Shown here: one piece after another, positions 34,401-46,900 of the stretch
Numbering within the stretch: position 1 is the first letter of the stretch
Layout of the letters: every line of letters begins with the position of its first letter
From: Anastrepha obliqua
Taxonomy: Eukaryota; Arthropoda; Insecta; Diptera; Tephritidae
Reading direction: 5' to 3'
Length of the DNA stretch: 64,000 nt
NCBI RefSeq assembly: GCF_027943255.1
Contig: NC_072896.1
Span: 120,497,879 to 120,561,878, forward strand
The notes under the pieces: model-generated
Database searches by the model: none
Seen by the model: the letters and a program-made list of their open reading frames with translations, nothing else
What the model was told of the DNA's origin: nothing
Position numbers and translations under genes: made by a program

Positions 34401-36616
34401 ATAGAATTCACGCCGAACAGGGGAAAATAATATCAAATGAAATATTTGATTTCCCCATTAAAAAAGTTGTGTATGCTATATATGTACATATATATGCTGA
34501 TAATGCGCATGTATTAGAGACTAATAAAATACTTGTAAATGCGCTGGAATTTTTGTCGAAAGTGCTCAGCACTGTCTTGTAGGGAAGTCTTCATTAGGTA
34601 GTGCTGGTTGATCCGAAAAAAGATCGCACTTATGTAGACCTCTAGCGTCCATTGTGTTACAAGTCTGCATTGCAGCGCACACAGTTTTTGGTAAAATTTC
34701 TACTGATTTTGAATGGATCGAACATTTATTTCTCGTGTGTTATTTTGCTTTTTGCTTGTTAAATTTCTTTTATAATTTCTCTTTCTTTTTCTTTTGTATG
34801 CAGTTTATCTTAAAATCGCATTTGGAAATGTTTACAACAAAAATTCGTTCAACGCCAGGCAGTTACACACCAAGCAAACATAGAATCTTATTTGAGTAGT
34901 CCACCAGACCTGGGTATGCAGGTGCAAGTATTTGTAGGATTTTATTTTGAATTTAAAAATTTTTAATTTTTAATTTTATTTTTTAATTTTAAATTTCTTA
35001 GTTTTGTACTAAAAGTAAGCGTATTACATGTATAATTAAAAAGTATTTAAAATAGAAGAATCAAATTGTAAATTATGTTGTTTCGCTCCAACTTGTAAAC
35101 ACTAATTTATCTTCGTGTATGTATGTATGTATTGTATGTAAATAACTTTTTTTTTGTTTTTTGCTTCTTACTGTAAATACTTAACACTTTGCTAGTTCTA
35201 AAAAATATTGGTGCTTTGGAATGCGTTACGAAAAAGGCTAAAACCAACAATGAGAGTTCTCAAAATAAATTAATATGTATGTATGTATGTTTATATGTAT
35301 GTAAGTAATAAATATAACGAGAAGTATTTGAAAATATCGGTAAACACTAAAATAAAAAGTTTTTTTATCTACTTTAAATTTTATTTTAAATTCTTTGAAT
35401 TAATTAATTAGTTTTTGTTTTTAAATGTAATTTAACCTTTTTTTGTTTTTGGTATAGTATGTATGTATGTATGCTTGTAGGCAATAGAAAAAACTATTTC
35501 CAGCAATATGTATGTAGACAGTGTTAGATGCACGGCGTATGCACAGTATGTAAATATCTAGATACTAATGTGTGTATGTATACGTGTATATAAATGTACA
35601 TATGTATGTCTTTTCATTTGGGAGGGGGCTGTCTGTGAGGCAAGAAGAGGTTGTTTTTTACATAAATATATGCAAATGTGTACTAAATATCGTGTTTCAC
35701 ATACATATGTATGTATGTATTGTAGTTTTTTTTCTTTTTCGTTTAAGAGGGAACGCCACTATGAAAATTCAAAAAAAATCGACGTCAGCCACTATTGTGT
35801 AGATTAATAATATTTTTGGGTTTTTGACTTCAAATGATTATTCATTGCTGTATCGCTGCCACCAGATGACATCATTTTTTTATTAGCTCGTTACGTTTAT
35901 TTACATAAATTTGTCAATTTTCAATATTTGTTAATAAAAATTTACATCAACATAGTTTAATACATATGTATATAATAAATTGCCTCTTGTCCGATGCTCG
36001 AATAATCATTCCTACTTACAAAAAACAAAATTCCCAAAAATCGACTATTTTTTTACCCTCCACAGTGGCGTTCCCCCTTAAAGTATGTTTCATAAATATA
36101 TGTATGTATGTATGTATGAATAGGTATATGTAGATACGCACACATTGATATTTTGAAGTTGAAACTGGTTTTTTCGCTTGTTTTTATTTTCTAATATTCC
36201 CACACCCCTCTACCACCTAATGTGCACTTTTCACTAAAGTTTCACTAACTTGCAGGATTATTACTTGCGTTCTAAATATTTACTAAAATATTTATGTAAT
36301 TTTTCTTCCTTCTACATTTAACTTTTAATTTTATTGTATTTTGTTGCACATAAATAATATTTCTCTTGTTGATTCCTGTATATTTAACTTTAACGCTATG
36401 ATCGCTCCATTTAATATTTATTTTATTTATTTCTTATTCACACACACGCATACGTATGAGTGTATGTATGGGTGCATGCATGCATGCGTATAATATATTT
36501 TTTCTATATTTGTTCTAAGTAGTAAATAGTTTCTACATATTTGTCTTTTTTCGTCACACAATAAAAGCTCGCCAAGTTGACTTTCATAACATTCAATATT
36601 TTATATTTTTGTATAC

Positions 36617-36647
<31 letters not shown>

Positions 36648-36943
36648 TAATTCGGCCTAGTTTTCTATATACGCATTGTATATATAATAATTTTCATTTT
36701 GTTAACCTTAAAGATATTGAAAAATTTTCCATGTTTCTTAAATTCTATTCACTTTGCATTACTTTTCACAATTTCACTAAAGCAGAGAAACAGCGCTGTT
36801 TTGGTTTTTTGGTTTTTTTTTTGGTTTTAATATTACATACTAACTTAATGGCGTTTCAAAAGGCGCGATACAGTGATTGAGAGCAAATAAAATGTAAGAA
36901 TTTTTAATTTTGTACAAAAAGCCGCATTTTGTAAGTATGTATG
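34401..36943. other. AT-rich region with many TATG microsatellites
   Basis: (TATG)n/(ATGT)n tracts lie near 35115, 35275-35300, 35457-35475, 35700-35720, 36095-36118 and 36615-36648. No gene recognised. Confidence 0.55.
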
Positions 36944-36945
36944 TA

Positions 36946-37305
36946 CAGGGTTGGCCATATTAAACTGACCCATGTGATTATTAAAAAAATATGGAAAAAG
37001 AAACATTTTTTTGTGTTTCATTGTGAAAAACATTTAATTTAGTTCAAGGAGATTCGTTTACATCACTTTTTGAATATGATATCGCGCAAGTGGTCGCCCT
37101 TAGCTCGTATAGCGTAATGTGCCCGTTTTTCGGCGTTTTCCATAGTTTTGGCCAGCGTCTCGGCCGATATGGCGGCTATTTCCCGTCGGATATTGGCCTT
37201 AAGTGCGCCTAGTGTCTTTGGCTTGTTGACGTAAACCTTAGATTTCAAATTACAGTAAAAAGTTATAGGGTTACTCAATGGGTCAGTTTTATATGGCCAA
37301 CCCTG
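36946..37305 (-). mobile_element. 360-bp mariner deletion derivative
   Basis: Ends CAGGGTTGGCCATATTAAAC and the reverse complement CAGGGTTGGCCATATAAAAC are flanked by TA. The reverse strand encodes only a transposase C-terminus: LKSKVYVNKPKTLGALKANI, then RREIAAISAETLAKTMENAE, then HLRDIIFKK. This is a separate mariner-like family from the others in the window. Confidence 0.85.
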
Positions 37306-37334
37306 TATATACGCATTTAGTCATTGAGAACATA

Positions 37335-37500
37335 CAAGGTGGCGTCAAATTAATCACCTTATGGGAAGATTTATATTTTTGAAAATGCCGTCGTACTCCA
37401 ACCATATTTGACACTTGTGAATTGAAAATGAAATTTGAATTGGTCGAGCCAAGGAGCACCAAGAGATTGGGTGGCTCCCAAAACACTCAGGCTAAAAAGC
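37335..37500. mobile_element. MITE end fragment
   Basis: Begins CAAGGTGGCGTCAAATTAAT next to TA, matching the terminus of the elements at 8456-8939 and 60488-61657. No second end is found before the next element. Confidence 0.6.
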
Positions 37501-37508
37501 CCATTGTA

Positions 37509-38360
37509 AAGGGTGGTTAAATTTCAAGGGCCGATATTGAATGTGAACTACAGCTAAACGTCAAGCTTTTTCTGCATTTCATTTGACATTTTTCAATATC
37601 AGACTAACTCAATTTGAACAATCAAGCAACGCGTTAAAATTGTTCAGGCTTATAATGAAAACGGGTGTTCAAATCAAAATGAATATCGCGCACTTCGTGA
37701 AGAAAATCATCTTCAGTGATGAGGTACATTTTCACCTCAGTGTATTCGTCAATAAGCAGAATTGCCGCATTTGGACGAATGATAATCCAAGAGTGATTGC
37801 CGAAAAACCAATGCACCCACAAAGAGTGACTGTTTGGTGCGGTTTATGGGCCGGCGGCATCATTGGGCCGTATTTTTTCCATGAGGCCGAATGAGGCCGG
37901 TCAGGCAGTTACTGTGAATAGTGTTCGCTATCGTGAGATGATAACCAACTTTTTATGTCCCGAATTGGAAGATATGGATGTGAACGATATGTGGTTTCAA
38001 CAGGACGGTGCGACTTGCAACACAGCTAACGAAATAATGGCTCTTTTGCGCGAAAAATTAAATGGCCGAATAATCTCACGTCGCGGCGATGTCAATTGGC
38101 CGCCAAAATCATGTGATTTGACACCGTTGGACTTCTTTCTTTGAGCTTATTTGAAAGAAAAGGTGTACGTCGATAAGCCAGCAACAATTCAAGAGCTAAA
38201 GGATGAGATAATTTGGCACATTAACGGCATAGAACCTCAATTATGCCTCAGCGTCATCGAAAATTTGGACCATCGGATGGAGGTGCGGCGCCGAGGGCGC
38301 GGCGGCCATTTGACCAATATTTCGCTCCATACGTAATTGAGCCATATCAGTATTATCATA
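37509..38360 (+). mobile_element. mariner-like element, catalytic half, 3' end lost
   Basis: Left end AAGGGTGGTTAAATTTCAAG next to TA. + frames encode IIFSDEVHFHLSVFVNKQNC (first Asp), HPQRVTVWCGLWAGGIIGPY, VTVNSVRYREMITNFLCPEL, MWFQQDGATCNTANE (second Asp) and SCDLTPLDFFL-stop-AYLKEKVYVDKPATIQELKD, ending GRGGHLTNISLHT. There is a frameshift near 37885 and a TGA at about 38142. The N-terminal DNA-binding domain is deleted. The 195-bp derivative at 11763-11957 belongs to this family. Confidence 0.88.
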
Positions 38361-38364
38361 ATAA

Positions 38365-39590
38365 AGAGAAATGACAAAAATGAGGTTCGAACAAAGAGCT
38401 AATATCAAATTTTGTTTTAAAATCAGTAAAACGTTTACCGAAACATTTGAATTGATGAAAAATGTTTATGGCGATGATTGTCTATTTCGTGCCAGAGTTC
38501 ATGAGTGGTTTACACGTTTCAGATATGGTTGTGACGACACAAATGACAATGAACATACGGGCCGCCCAAAATCAGTAATCACCGAAAACTTCATCTAAGT
38601 GGCTCTTAAATTTATCAAAAATTAACCGAAATCGTCGTTGAAGTTCATGGAATCGGAGTTGAATATCTCTAAAACATCGATTTATCGCATTTTAACTGGT
38701 CATTTGGGCTTACGAAAGGTCTGTGCACATTTCACTCCGCACAAGTTAACTGAGAACCAAAAATTGCTCAAAATTCAACACTCGAAAGACCTCATTAAGA
38801 GGTGAGAAAAGACGAGAACTTCCTTTACATCAATGTAACTGGTGATGAAACGTAGTGTTTCTAACATGAACCTGAAACTAAGCGTCAAAGTGCCGAATGG
38901 AAGGCCCCAGACGAGCCACCACCCAAAAAATTGCATTTATATATATATATATATAATATAATTGGCGCGTACACCCTTTTTTGGGTGTTGGACCGAGCTC
39001 CTCCTCATCTTTGTGGCGTGCGTCTTGATGTTGTTTCACAAATGGAGGGACCTTCAGTTCAAGCCGACTCCGAACGGCAGATATTTTTATGAGGAGCTTT
39101 TTCATGGCATAAATATACTCGGAGGTTTGCCATTGCCTGCCGATGGGCGACCGAAAAATGGTTTTCTTTAATTTTGGTGTTTCAGCGAGATTTGAACGTA
39201 CATTCTCTCTGTGAATTCCGAATGGTAGTCACGCACCAACCCATTCGAGGAATTTGTCGCTTATTGCATGATAATGAACCATTTCATCGATTCACTCTTG
39301 TGACTGATTTTTTGACTAGAAATCGCCTTCTAACCATCAATCATCCGTCACCGTATTTGCCTGATATGGCTCCCTGTGACTTCTACCTATTCGGAAAATC
39401 GCATTTGGCAATGAAAGAAAAACGTTTTGCGTCCGCAGAGTCCATCCAAAAGGCTTGCATCGACATCCTGATGAACATTCCGTGCAATTCAATGACTTGA
39501 AACACTTTCGAAAAGCTTTTAGATCGCGCAAAACAGTGTATCGAGGCCAGAGGGGACTATTTTGAATAAATAAACTCGAAGTTATCAGAA
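38365..39590 (+). mobile_element. mariner of another family, split by a SINE
   Basis: The N-terminal part reads MRFEQRANIKFCFKISKTFT, then RARVHEWFTRFRYGCDD and HTGRPKSVITENF-stop. The middle is degraded up to about 38890. After the SINE (38955-39246) the C-terminal part continues: NHPSPYLPDMAPCDFYLFGK (third Asp), LAMKEKRFASAESIQKACID and CIEARGDYFE-stop. The middle Asp motif is not found. Confidence 0.82.
38945..39246 (-). repeat. tRNA-derived SINE, near-full minus copy
   Basis: From the TA-rich tail (TATATATA, then ATTGGCGCGTACACCC) to the tRNA-like head (GGTAGTCACGCACCAACCCA). The B box, in reverse, is GTTCAAATCTCG. Inserted in a mariner. The ends of the split mariner show that it came later. 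Confidence 0.85.
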
Positions 39591-40518
39591 CAAAGCTCCT
39601 GTCGTTTCCATTTTAGCTCAGTAGGTTTTTTTTTTGGACTTCACCTTGTTATTACGTCAACTAATCGGCTAAATCCTTCATTTTCGCTGACAGCCCATTA
39701 ACGGCTTGATGTTGGCCACACCTTTTCATTCAGTACATTGTGAAATTGTGAAGTAGCAAATTTTTGCGATTTCCCCTTTTCAAAAAGTATTCTACAAAAT
39801 GTAAATTCAGTGTTTTTTATGTGCCACTTTTCACGCAAGAATACAGTTATTTTAAGAAGCTATCGTTAGAAGTGTGAAACACCCAGAATCTAGGCTTGTG
39901 AAGTTGCTGCAACGTAACTAATTATTTGTAACAAATACAAAAATGTGTAGAAAATTAATTAAGTTTGCCGTAATTTGCGATTAGCGAAGCATTTGTTTGT
40001 CGTACCGGCGAAAAAAGGCGATCGCAATAAACGCTGCACACTTTTGTAACATAAAAAACTTTGTTGCGGCGGTTGGATGTGTGTATGTATGCACGTACGC
40101 GTATATGTAAAACGAGTGTATGTGAAAACGGTATGGGCTATTTGTACGCAATTACTCAGTCAGCGTATCGATGCAAAAACACTTTTTTATGATAATTGTT
40201 TAACAACTTTAACAACTGAGGTAACCTCACACAGATTTAGAAGAAAAAAAACTGTATTTGCATGCGCATATTTTATATAGTAAATAAGATTTAGCAATGC
40301 TGGTGACAGAATGTGACTTTTTCCTATGCATCTAACAAGATTTATATAGCCGTATGTACATACATATTAAAAAAATGAAGTTTTGTACAATGAAAAATTT
40401 AACTACAATATTTTAATAAATTTTATTTTTTCCATAATTTTTATTTATGGGTGGCGTGTCCAAGCCGTCAGTTTAATTTTAAGGTAAAAAAATTCCTACC
40501 ACTAACTATAACTGTATG
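39591..40518. other. spacer with dispersed repeat B, copy 2
   Basis: 39645-39745 resembles the reverse strand of 18396-18500. The remainder is AT-rich with no recognisable gene. Confidence 0.45.
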
Positions 40519-40619
40519 TAAAGGGTCTTTCAAAAGACGCGCCTATGGATTTTTTTTAATACAAAACATGTAAAAATTTAGATTCTCTCAGGTTTCACTA
40601 TTTTTATTCAAAATACGGC

Positions 40620-41480
40620 TCTCAGCAAGGAAATTAGTTCCTCTAGTGAGACATTCTGCAAATTTCCCAGGTCTTCAAAGAAAACATTTGGCAAGGCTTC
40701 TTTGAAGTACAGGACAAACACAGGGGGGATGTTATATCGACTCTATTCTGCAGTATTCCTGCAGAAGTCATTGTGAGGTACACCCATTCTATTGACTAGA
40801 GTTGCTAATAGTGCAGTGACCCTTTATAACATCTGTGAGGACACTGGTGGTTGATCTGTTGAATCCAAGCAGACATTTTATCCTTTTAATATTCAATTTT
40901 GGCCAGTGCGCTTTAGAGACCCTGCAGTTAGTTGTCAAAGACCACGTCAATCGCTGTGTACAAGTTCGTTTGTAGGAATGCTAATGTCCTCTATCATTCA
41001 CTGAGGGTTCAGCTCAGAGCATTTCCTTGCACACTCAGCCGCTCTCGCATTTCGCTCCACTCCAGAGTGGCTGAGGACCCAACAAACTGTGGTACTGTGT
41101 TGTTGGATGAGCGAAAGCGATCTCCTGCATTCTTTAATATATCTTGAATTGATGTGCGCTGAGGCCAGTGCCTTGATCGCTGCTTGACTATCAACCAAAA
41201 TGGTAAGGTTTGCCGGAGGTAAGTCGATTAGTCTTATCATTTTTTGCTTTGTGTTTGATAGCGCTGATCTTAGCTTGGAAGACGCTACACCGGTCTGGGA
41301 GTCAAAAGGAACAGTTTAGAGATAATTGTTCCGAGTACACTACCGATCGAGTGTTATTATCCATCTTTTAGCCGTCAGTATAAATATGGAGACTACTATT
41401 ATCTGATATGACTCTGGTCTGTTAATCCTTTCGTCGGAACATTGACAGTAACAGCTCTTTCATTTTCATCTTCGAAGAGT
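40620..41480 (-). pseudogene. non-LTR RNase H and 3' end, minus copy
   Basis: The reverse strand encodes RNase H motifs: LTILVDSQAAIKALASAHIN (acidic motif), CRRSLSLIQQHSTTVCWVLS and HSGVERNARAAE. A degraded C-terminal Cys/His region follows. The stretch 40630-40910 matches 24930-25200, the same family. Several stops. Confidence 0.8.
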
Positions 41481-41509
41481 AAATAAGTGGCGCCATTTCA
41501 CCAGAGCAG

Positions 41510-42130
41510 GACAAAACTGCAATTTGCTCTTGGAATGCATGCATCTGTGTTTCAAGCGGAGGTGTATGCTGTTCAAGAAGCGATGAACTTTGTTGTGGAA
41601 AAAAGATGAAGAGGCAGATCTATATGTGTCTGCAGCGATAGCCAAGTTGCGCTCATGGCCTTAGACAGCCCCCCAACCACATCAGGGTTAGTCGAGTCAT
41701 GTAAATCCAGGCTGAACTATGTTGGTAGACATAATAGCCTGATGTTAACATAGATCCCGGGACACGATGTGTATCGTGGGTAACAAGACCTCTGACTCCT
41801 TAGCTAGGATGGGCTCTGAGTCCAACTTCTTTGGCCCCCAGCCCGCTCTGCCGCTCCCTTCTGCAGCCATCAAAGCCACGGTTAGCAAATGGGTTACTAT
41901 AACCCACAAGCGAACTTGTCAGGCTGAGAGGGGCTGCAGATGGATTAAACCGATGTTACCTGTGAAGAGGAGAATGAGACGGCGAACCACTTCCTGTGCG
42001 TCTGCCCCGGCTTCGCTCGAATCTGGTTTGAGGTCTTTGGCACTGATGTGTTAAGAGGCGACCACCTTGGCACCACAAGATCTACTCAGATTTCTTCGGA
42101 GATCTGGTAGATTTAAGGAAAATTAAAAGG
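41510..42130 (+). pseudogene. non-LTR RNase H and C-terminus, plus copy
   Basis: + frames with shifts give MHASVFQAEVYAVQEAMNFV, RSICVCSDSQVALMALDSPP, SRLNYVGRHNSLML, NKTSDSLARMGSESNFFGPQ and CEEENETANHFLCVCPGF. This is an RNase H domain plus zinc-knuckle-like end of a different non-LTR family from the one it faces at 40620-41480. Frameshifts are near 41610, 41770 and 41960. Confidence 0.8.
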
Positions 42131-42159
42131 GAATCCAAAAAGTACATTTTAGTAGATGT

Positions 42160-42475
42160 GGCCGCCATAGCCGAATGGGTTGGTGCGTGACTACCATTCG
42201 GAATTCATAGAGAAAACGTAGGTTCGAATCTCGGTGAAACACCAAAATTAAGAAAAACATTTTTCTAATAGCGGTCGCCCCTTGGCAGGCAATGGCTAAC
42301 CTTCGAGTGTATTTGAAAAAGCTCCTCATAAAAATATCTGCCGTTCGGAGTCAGCTTGAAACTGTAGGTCCCTCCATTTGTGGAACAACATCAAGACGCA
42401 GGCCACAAATAGGAGGAGGAGCTCGGCCCAACACCCAAAAAGGGTGTACGCGCCAATTATGTATGTATGTATGTA
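42160..42475 (+). repeat. full-length tRNA-derived SINE
   Basis: Starts GGCCGCCATAGCCGAATGGG (A box GCCGAATGGGTTGG), with B box GGTTCGAATC at 42221-42230. The body and the hairpin tail ACACCCAAAAAGGGTGTACG follow, ending in (TATG)n. The head resembles a Ser/Leu-type tRNA, but the acceptor stem does not close, so it is not a tRNA gene. Its Pol III promoter elements look complete. Confidence 0.88.
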
Positions 42476-42771
42476 ATGATTTTTCTGAGATCCTCAATAG
42501 AACCAGTTTCTTGTAATTTTTTTACCAACCTCTGAATTGTCGACTCATTCGGCTGGTTATTTCCAGCAAAAAATCACGAATTTTGCGTTATGTTGTTCTT
42601 AAAGATCGCCCATTTTAGTATTAAGTTTCAATAATTTCAACGTGTTATTGTTGCATTGCGTAAAATTGTGCATCTCTCTCTAAGTGACAAATGTCAGAGA
42701 TGCAATAAAAAAGTACCCTCTAGGAATTCTTCACCACTGTCACCTATGCGTCATTTTTGAAAGACCCTTTA

Positions 42772-43976
42772 ATTTTCAAAATTGCATTATGCCTAAATAA
42801 GTTTGTATGTAATACCAAAAGCTCAATTTTCCACAAAGCAACGCATTATTTTTCACAATAAACGGTTCTAAATACTAAATACATATAACACATGTACTTG
42901 TATATGTATGTATGTATGGTACATATGTATGCATGCAGTTACAAAATATGGGGAAATAACAACTAATGGAAAATGTAATTTTATACCAATGCCATTTGCT
43001 TAAAACGCAAAAATCCGATTCCCTAGACGATAATACACGCAGTTCAATATCCATAACAATTAACTTTTTTTCCAATAAAAATAAGCTACACATACATACG
43101 TGCCAATAATATAAGTAGATGTATAAATATAAGTAAACAGTCGGAGAGCTGTGCCATTTTTAAATGCACTCAAGCGAACAAAAATATCGATTTTTATCTT
43201 TTGTTTTGGTTATGACAATTAAAATATTATACCAAAAAAATATATATATTAAAAATATTTACAATTAAAAGTAGACTACATTTACAAACAAAAATACTAG
43301 CATTTTCCACTACATTAAACAATAAAACAATACAATATTTTGCACTTAACCATACAATATTTTTTTACAGCAGCAGTTAAACCAAACAATGAACTGTGAT
43401 AAAAAAAATTGCATATACACATTTAAAAATATTTTCGTAGGACTTTTACTTTATGAGATTCTTCGTACAATACAAGATTTCCAATGGCAAACAAAAGGTG
43501 TGCAAATGTGTGTATGTGTGTTTGTATGTAAGTTGTTTATATAAGTTTATTCTCTGTGTCTTTTACTAGTAGGAAAGGAAACATTGAAAATGTGCCGGCA
43601 CGTGGGATTTAAATATTTTAATTACGAAACTATGCCATAAAAACAAGCTGATATGCGCGCGCCGTGCCTAGGTCTTGTGTACAAGTAAGATATCGCATTA
43701 TCACTCTGCATATTTATGGCTTACATAGCGCGCGTGAAATATGTAAGTATGTATGATAGTATGTACGGGGTATACAAAAAATGTATTCGAAACCTTAAGG
43801 CAGTACTCCCAAAAGTCAGAACTAAAATTTGCATTCTCGTTCGTCACCCCTTCGTGTTCGGACCCATTTCATTTGTTCCAATAGTTAGGCCATACATTAG
43901 AAAATCGCTAATGTACTCAGGCTTGGGCTCTGAATAGCCGTTCAGTTACATGCCTACTTATTCGCCTGTTCACCTT
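42772..43976. other. 3' flank of the large minus-strand gene
   Basis: AT-rich, with TATG microsatellite near 42905-42930 and 43510-43530. It may hold the gene's 3' UTR; I could not choose a polyadenylation site. Confidence 0.45.
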
Positions 43977-46900
43977 CTACTCCGTCACATACATATGGAC
44001 CTTTCTTAACTCGCGCTCCCTGAACCTGGCTATCAGGCATTGCAATATCCAACGGTGTATATATTTCTTTAATATACGATTGCCATGATGGGGCCTAAAA
44101 TTTACTCTTTTCAACACATATTTTTCACGCAAACTATTGTACAATACCTGTCGCTTGAGGCGCCTATGATTGTGTGAGACGATTTCTTCGTGATGTATGG
44201 CGGGAAAATCGAATTGTGTATCACTAAGTGAATCAACGGTTATGGACTGTTCGTTAGCGGTCATCATGTCGGCTGCGATAAATTCAGTCGGTAGAGTTTG
44301 TGGGTAGGTAGTGTAAGAAATCTCCGTTTCAACGCTTGTATTCTCTGCCATACCCCCGTCTATGTTCACGAAAGGTCCAAGGAAATCTGTCGTTTCTATA
44401 GTCCCTGCCACTTCTTGTTGAGGGCTTTCTAATTGCATGACTTCTTTAAATGGTTCGCCCGTCTCATCGCCGCTTTCCACAATATTATCTATACTCTCGT
44501 ACACGGCCATAGGCGTATCGGTTGGCTGCGCTTGCGCATGCGCCACAACGCTCAGCACATTTTCATTCATATCACATTGCAAAACATATAAATCACTATC
44601 GTTAACTAAAATTTCTTCTAGATTAATTAGTACTACATCTTGAGCTTCTTTCTCTTCCATATCGCCATCTTCGAGATCTGAAGGGACTCCAGATTGTCGA
44701 AACATTTCCGCTAAAGCTTCTTCAACGCTCAATTCGCGCTCCAGTGTTTCTGGAACGTTTTGGTTTGTGTTGGTGGTGGCGCTAATTTCAAAGGAACTAC
44801 TTAAGGCAATTTTACAAAGGTCACTTAGCTTTGGTATTTTACTATTTAACTCGTCCTCAGTTCGGTTAATCATTGAATGATCTTCAATGGTATTTTCTCT
44901 CTCCAAAAAGTCAAACACTAGTTTCTTTAAACTCGGCACTTCACTCTCACCACTAATTAAATATTTGGTTTGCGATTTATTCTCTTCTTCTTCTTCTTCC
45001 AATTTATGCTCCAAACATTCGATTTCATATGACTTATAACATCCTACGACCCCGCTCGTTGCATTCACCACTTCGAAATCAACGCTGTCAGACATTCTCG
45101 CAGGCATTGTAACGGTTGATTCACCACCAATCAATAGAATGCTATCCTTAGCTTGCAATGACTTGCCAACTTTAACAGGCGCTCGCATGGACTCAGCTTC
45201 TTCATGCTCCGAAATTTGTGCATCATCGTTGGCAGGCGCTACTGCATAATTTTCTTGCAATGACTTGCCAACTTTAACAGGCGCTCGCATGGACTCAGCT
45301 GTTTCATGCTCCGAAGTTTGTGCATCATCGTTGGCATGTGCTACTTCATGATTTTCTAAATTTTCTTGAACGTCCTTGTTTGTTACCACCTCATCATGCA
45401 CATCACTATCGCTTTCTAATATTTCTTTCAAGGTCTTGATATAGTTTTCCTGAGTATGGGGCTCTGCTTCAGTCTTTTTCTCTATTTCCGTGGCTTGTAG
45501 ATTGCGCGGTTCATCTGTTTGATGCTGGGAGAGTTCTTTTTCTAACTCCTTCATTTCATCGAAATCGCTATGTGCCGTTGTCGTACTACTTTGCGTATCC
45601 TCATCAGAGGAGGAGCTGGAGGAGGATGACGACGACGTAACTGATCTATGATCAGAAGATGAAGTGGATGCATCTGAATTACACGATGAGTTGCTGTCTG
45701 TGGAATCAACATCGAAGTCCGGTGACTTTTTGAAATAATTTTTTGATGAAGCTGTGAAATATTCAGCAGATTTTCTCGCTCCAAACATATCGACACTTTT
45801 TCCTCTTTCATATGTATCCAAATCTTGATCTATTAATCTATACCCCTCATTTTGCGCAGTAGTTGATTCACGCAGATCTTTTGTTGGACAATTAATATTT
45901 TCAGTTTCGATTGGACTTAAGGAATTCCAATTGCCCTCTTCAGCCGCCGGGCTGCTAATCGCCGGTGTATGGGGAGAATTCAGAGAATTCATATCTTCTT
46001 CAATTTGGTGTATCGCAGTTTCCTTATCGTTGGATGAAAATGTCGGAGCAACAACTTTGGAATCACCAATTTCTATCTTTGTTTCAGCTGTAGTCTTAGT
46101 CGCCGTCGTGGTAATTGCGTCTGAGTTTACAGCAAATTCTTTGCGTATGTCCACTGAGAAGCTATTCACATTTTCTTCGGTTTGGTTTACAGAAGTCTCC
46201 TCAAATTTGGTTGCGCATGCTAGGTTGTCTATTTTAGCATCCACATCTTCAATTCTCTCAATAGTCTCTTTAGACGCTGGGCTATTAAACGTTTCAGAAT
46301 ATACAGAAAATTGCTCAACTAGATCATCAGCGCACAAATTCGAGCTTTCTTCGATAAGACTAGCCCGATTTTCCTCAGTTTTATTCGAATATCTGCATGC
46401 CGTTGTTTCAGTTACTTCGCTTTCAACGTTTTCAACTCCACTATTTTGTTGCTCCAGTATTTCTATTATTTTTGGAGATGAGTTTGAGTTGCCAAGCGGC
46501 ACGTCGTCGTTTATTGATGTGACTATCACATTTTTAATTCCATCATGAACTTCATTTACCGTTCGAATATCTTGATCACGCGCTGCTGGTGAATTCGCTG
46601 AAATTTCCGTTTCTGTGTGCGTCATTTCACCAAAATCATCAACATCCTGATCAAGTACGCGCTCTGCGATTAACTGTTGTGCAGAACTTTTGTCTTCGAT
46701 ATCGCTTAAGTTGTTATCTCGTTTTATATTTGGTACAAAATTAGCAGTTATTTTAGTTTCCGCACCATCATCTTCAAATACATATGCTGACATATTATTG
46801 GAAACATCTAACAAATTCGTTTGTCTATCACTTGTTTCAGCCGCCGACTGCATTTCCAGCATATTTGGCCAAGCTTTGTTTACTTCAATGTCTCCTTTCA

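Larger units (their letters stand above)
40521..42769 (-). mobile_element. mariner-like shell holding other insertions
   Basis: Inverted ends AAGGGTCTTTCAAAA at 40521 and 42769 are flanked by TA on both sides. The reverse strand near 42480-42610 encodes a transposase N-terminus (QPNESTIQRLVKKLQETGSI then EDLRK, after a frame change). The space between is occupied by two non-LTR pieces in opposite orientation and a full SINE, and the catalytic domain is gone. Confidence 0.75.

Noticed and set aside
36615..36650. CRISPR-like array
   Set aside because: It is a (TATG)n microsatellite in nuclear DNA with no spacers.
42160..42235. Possible Ser/Leu tRNA gene (also 52479-52555)
   Set aside because: A and B boxes are present, but the acceptor stem does not close and the sequence continues into a repeated SINE body.
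45931..46548. 205-codon + frame, and other long + frames at 43977-51269
   Set aside because: Opposite-strand shadows of the large Ser/Glu-rich gene; composition mirrors its codons.
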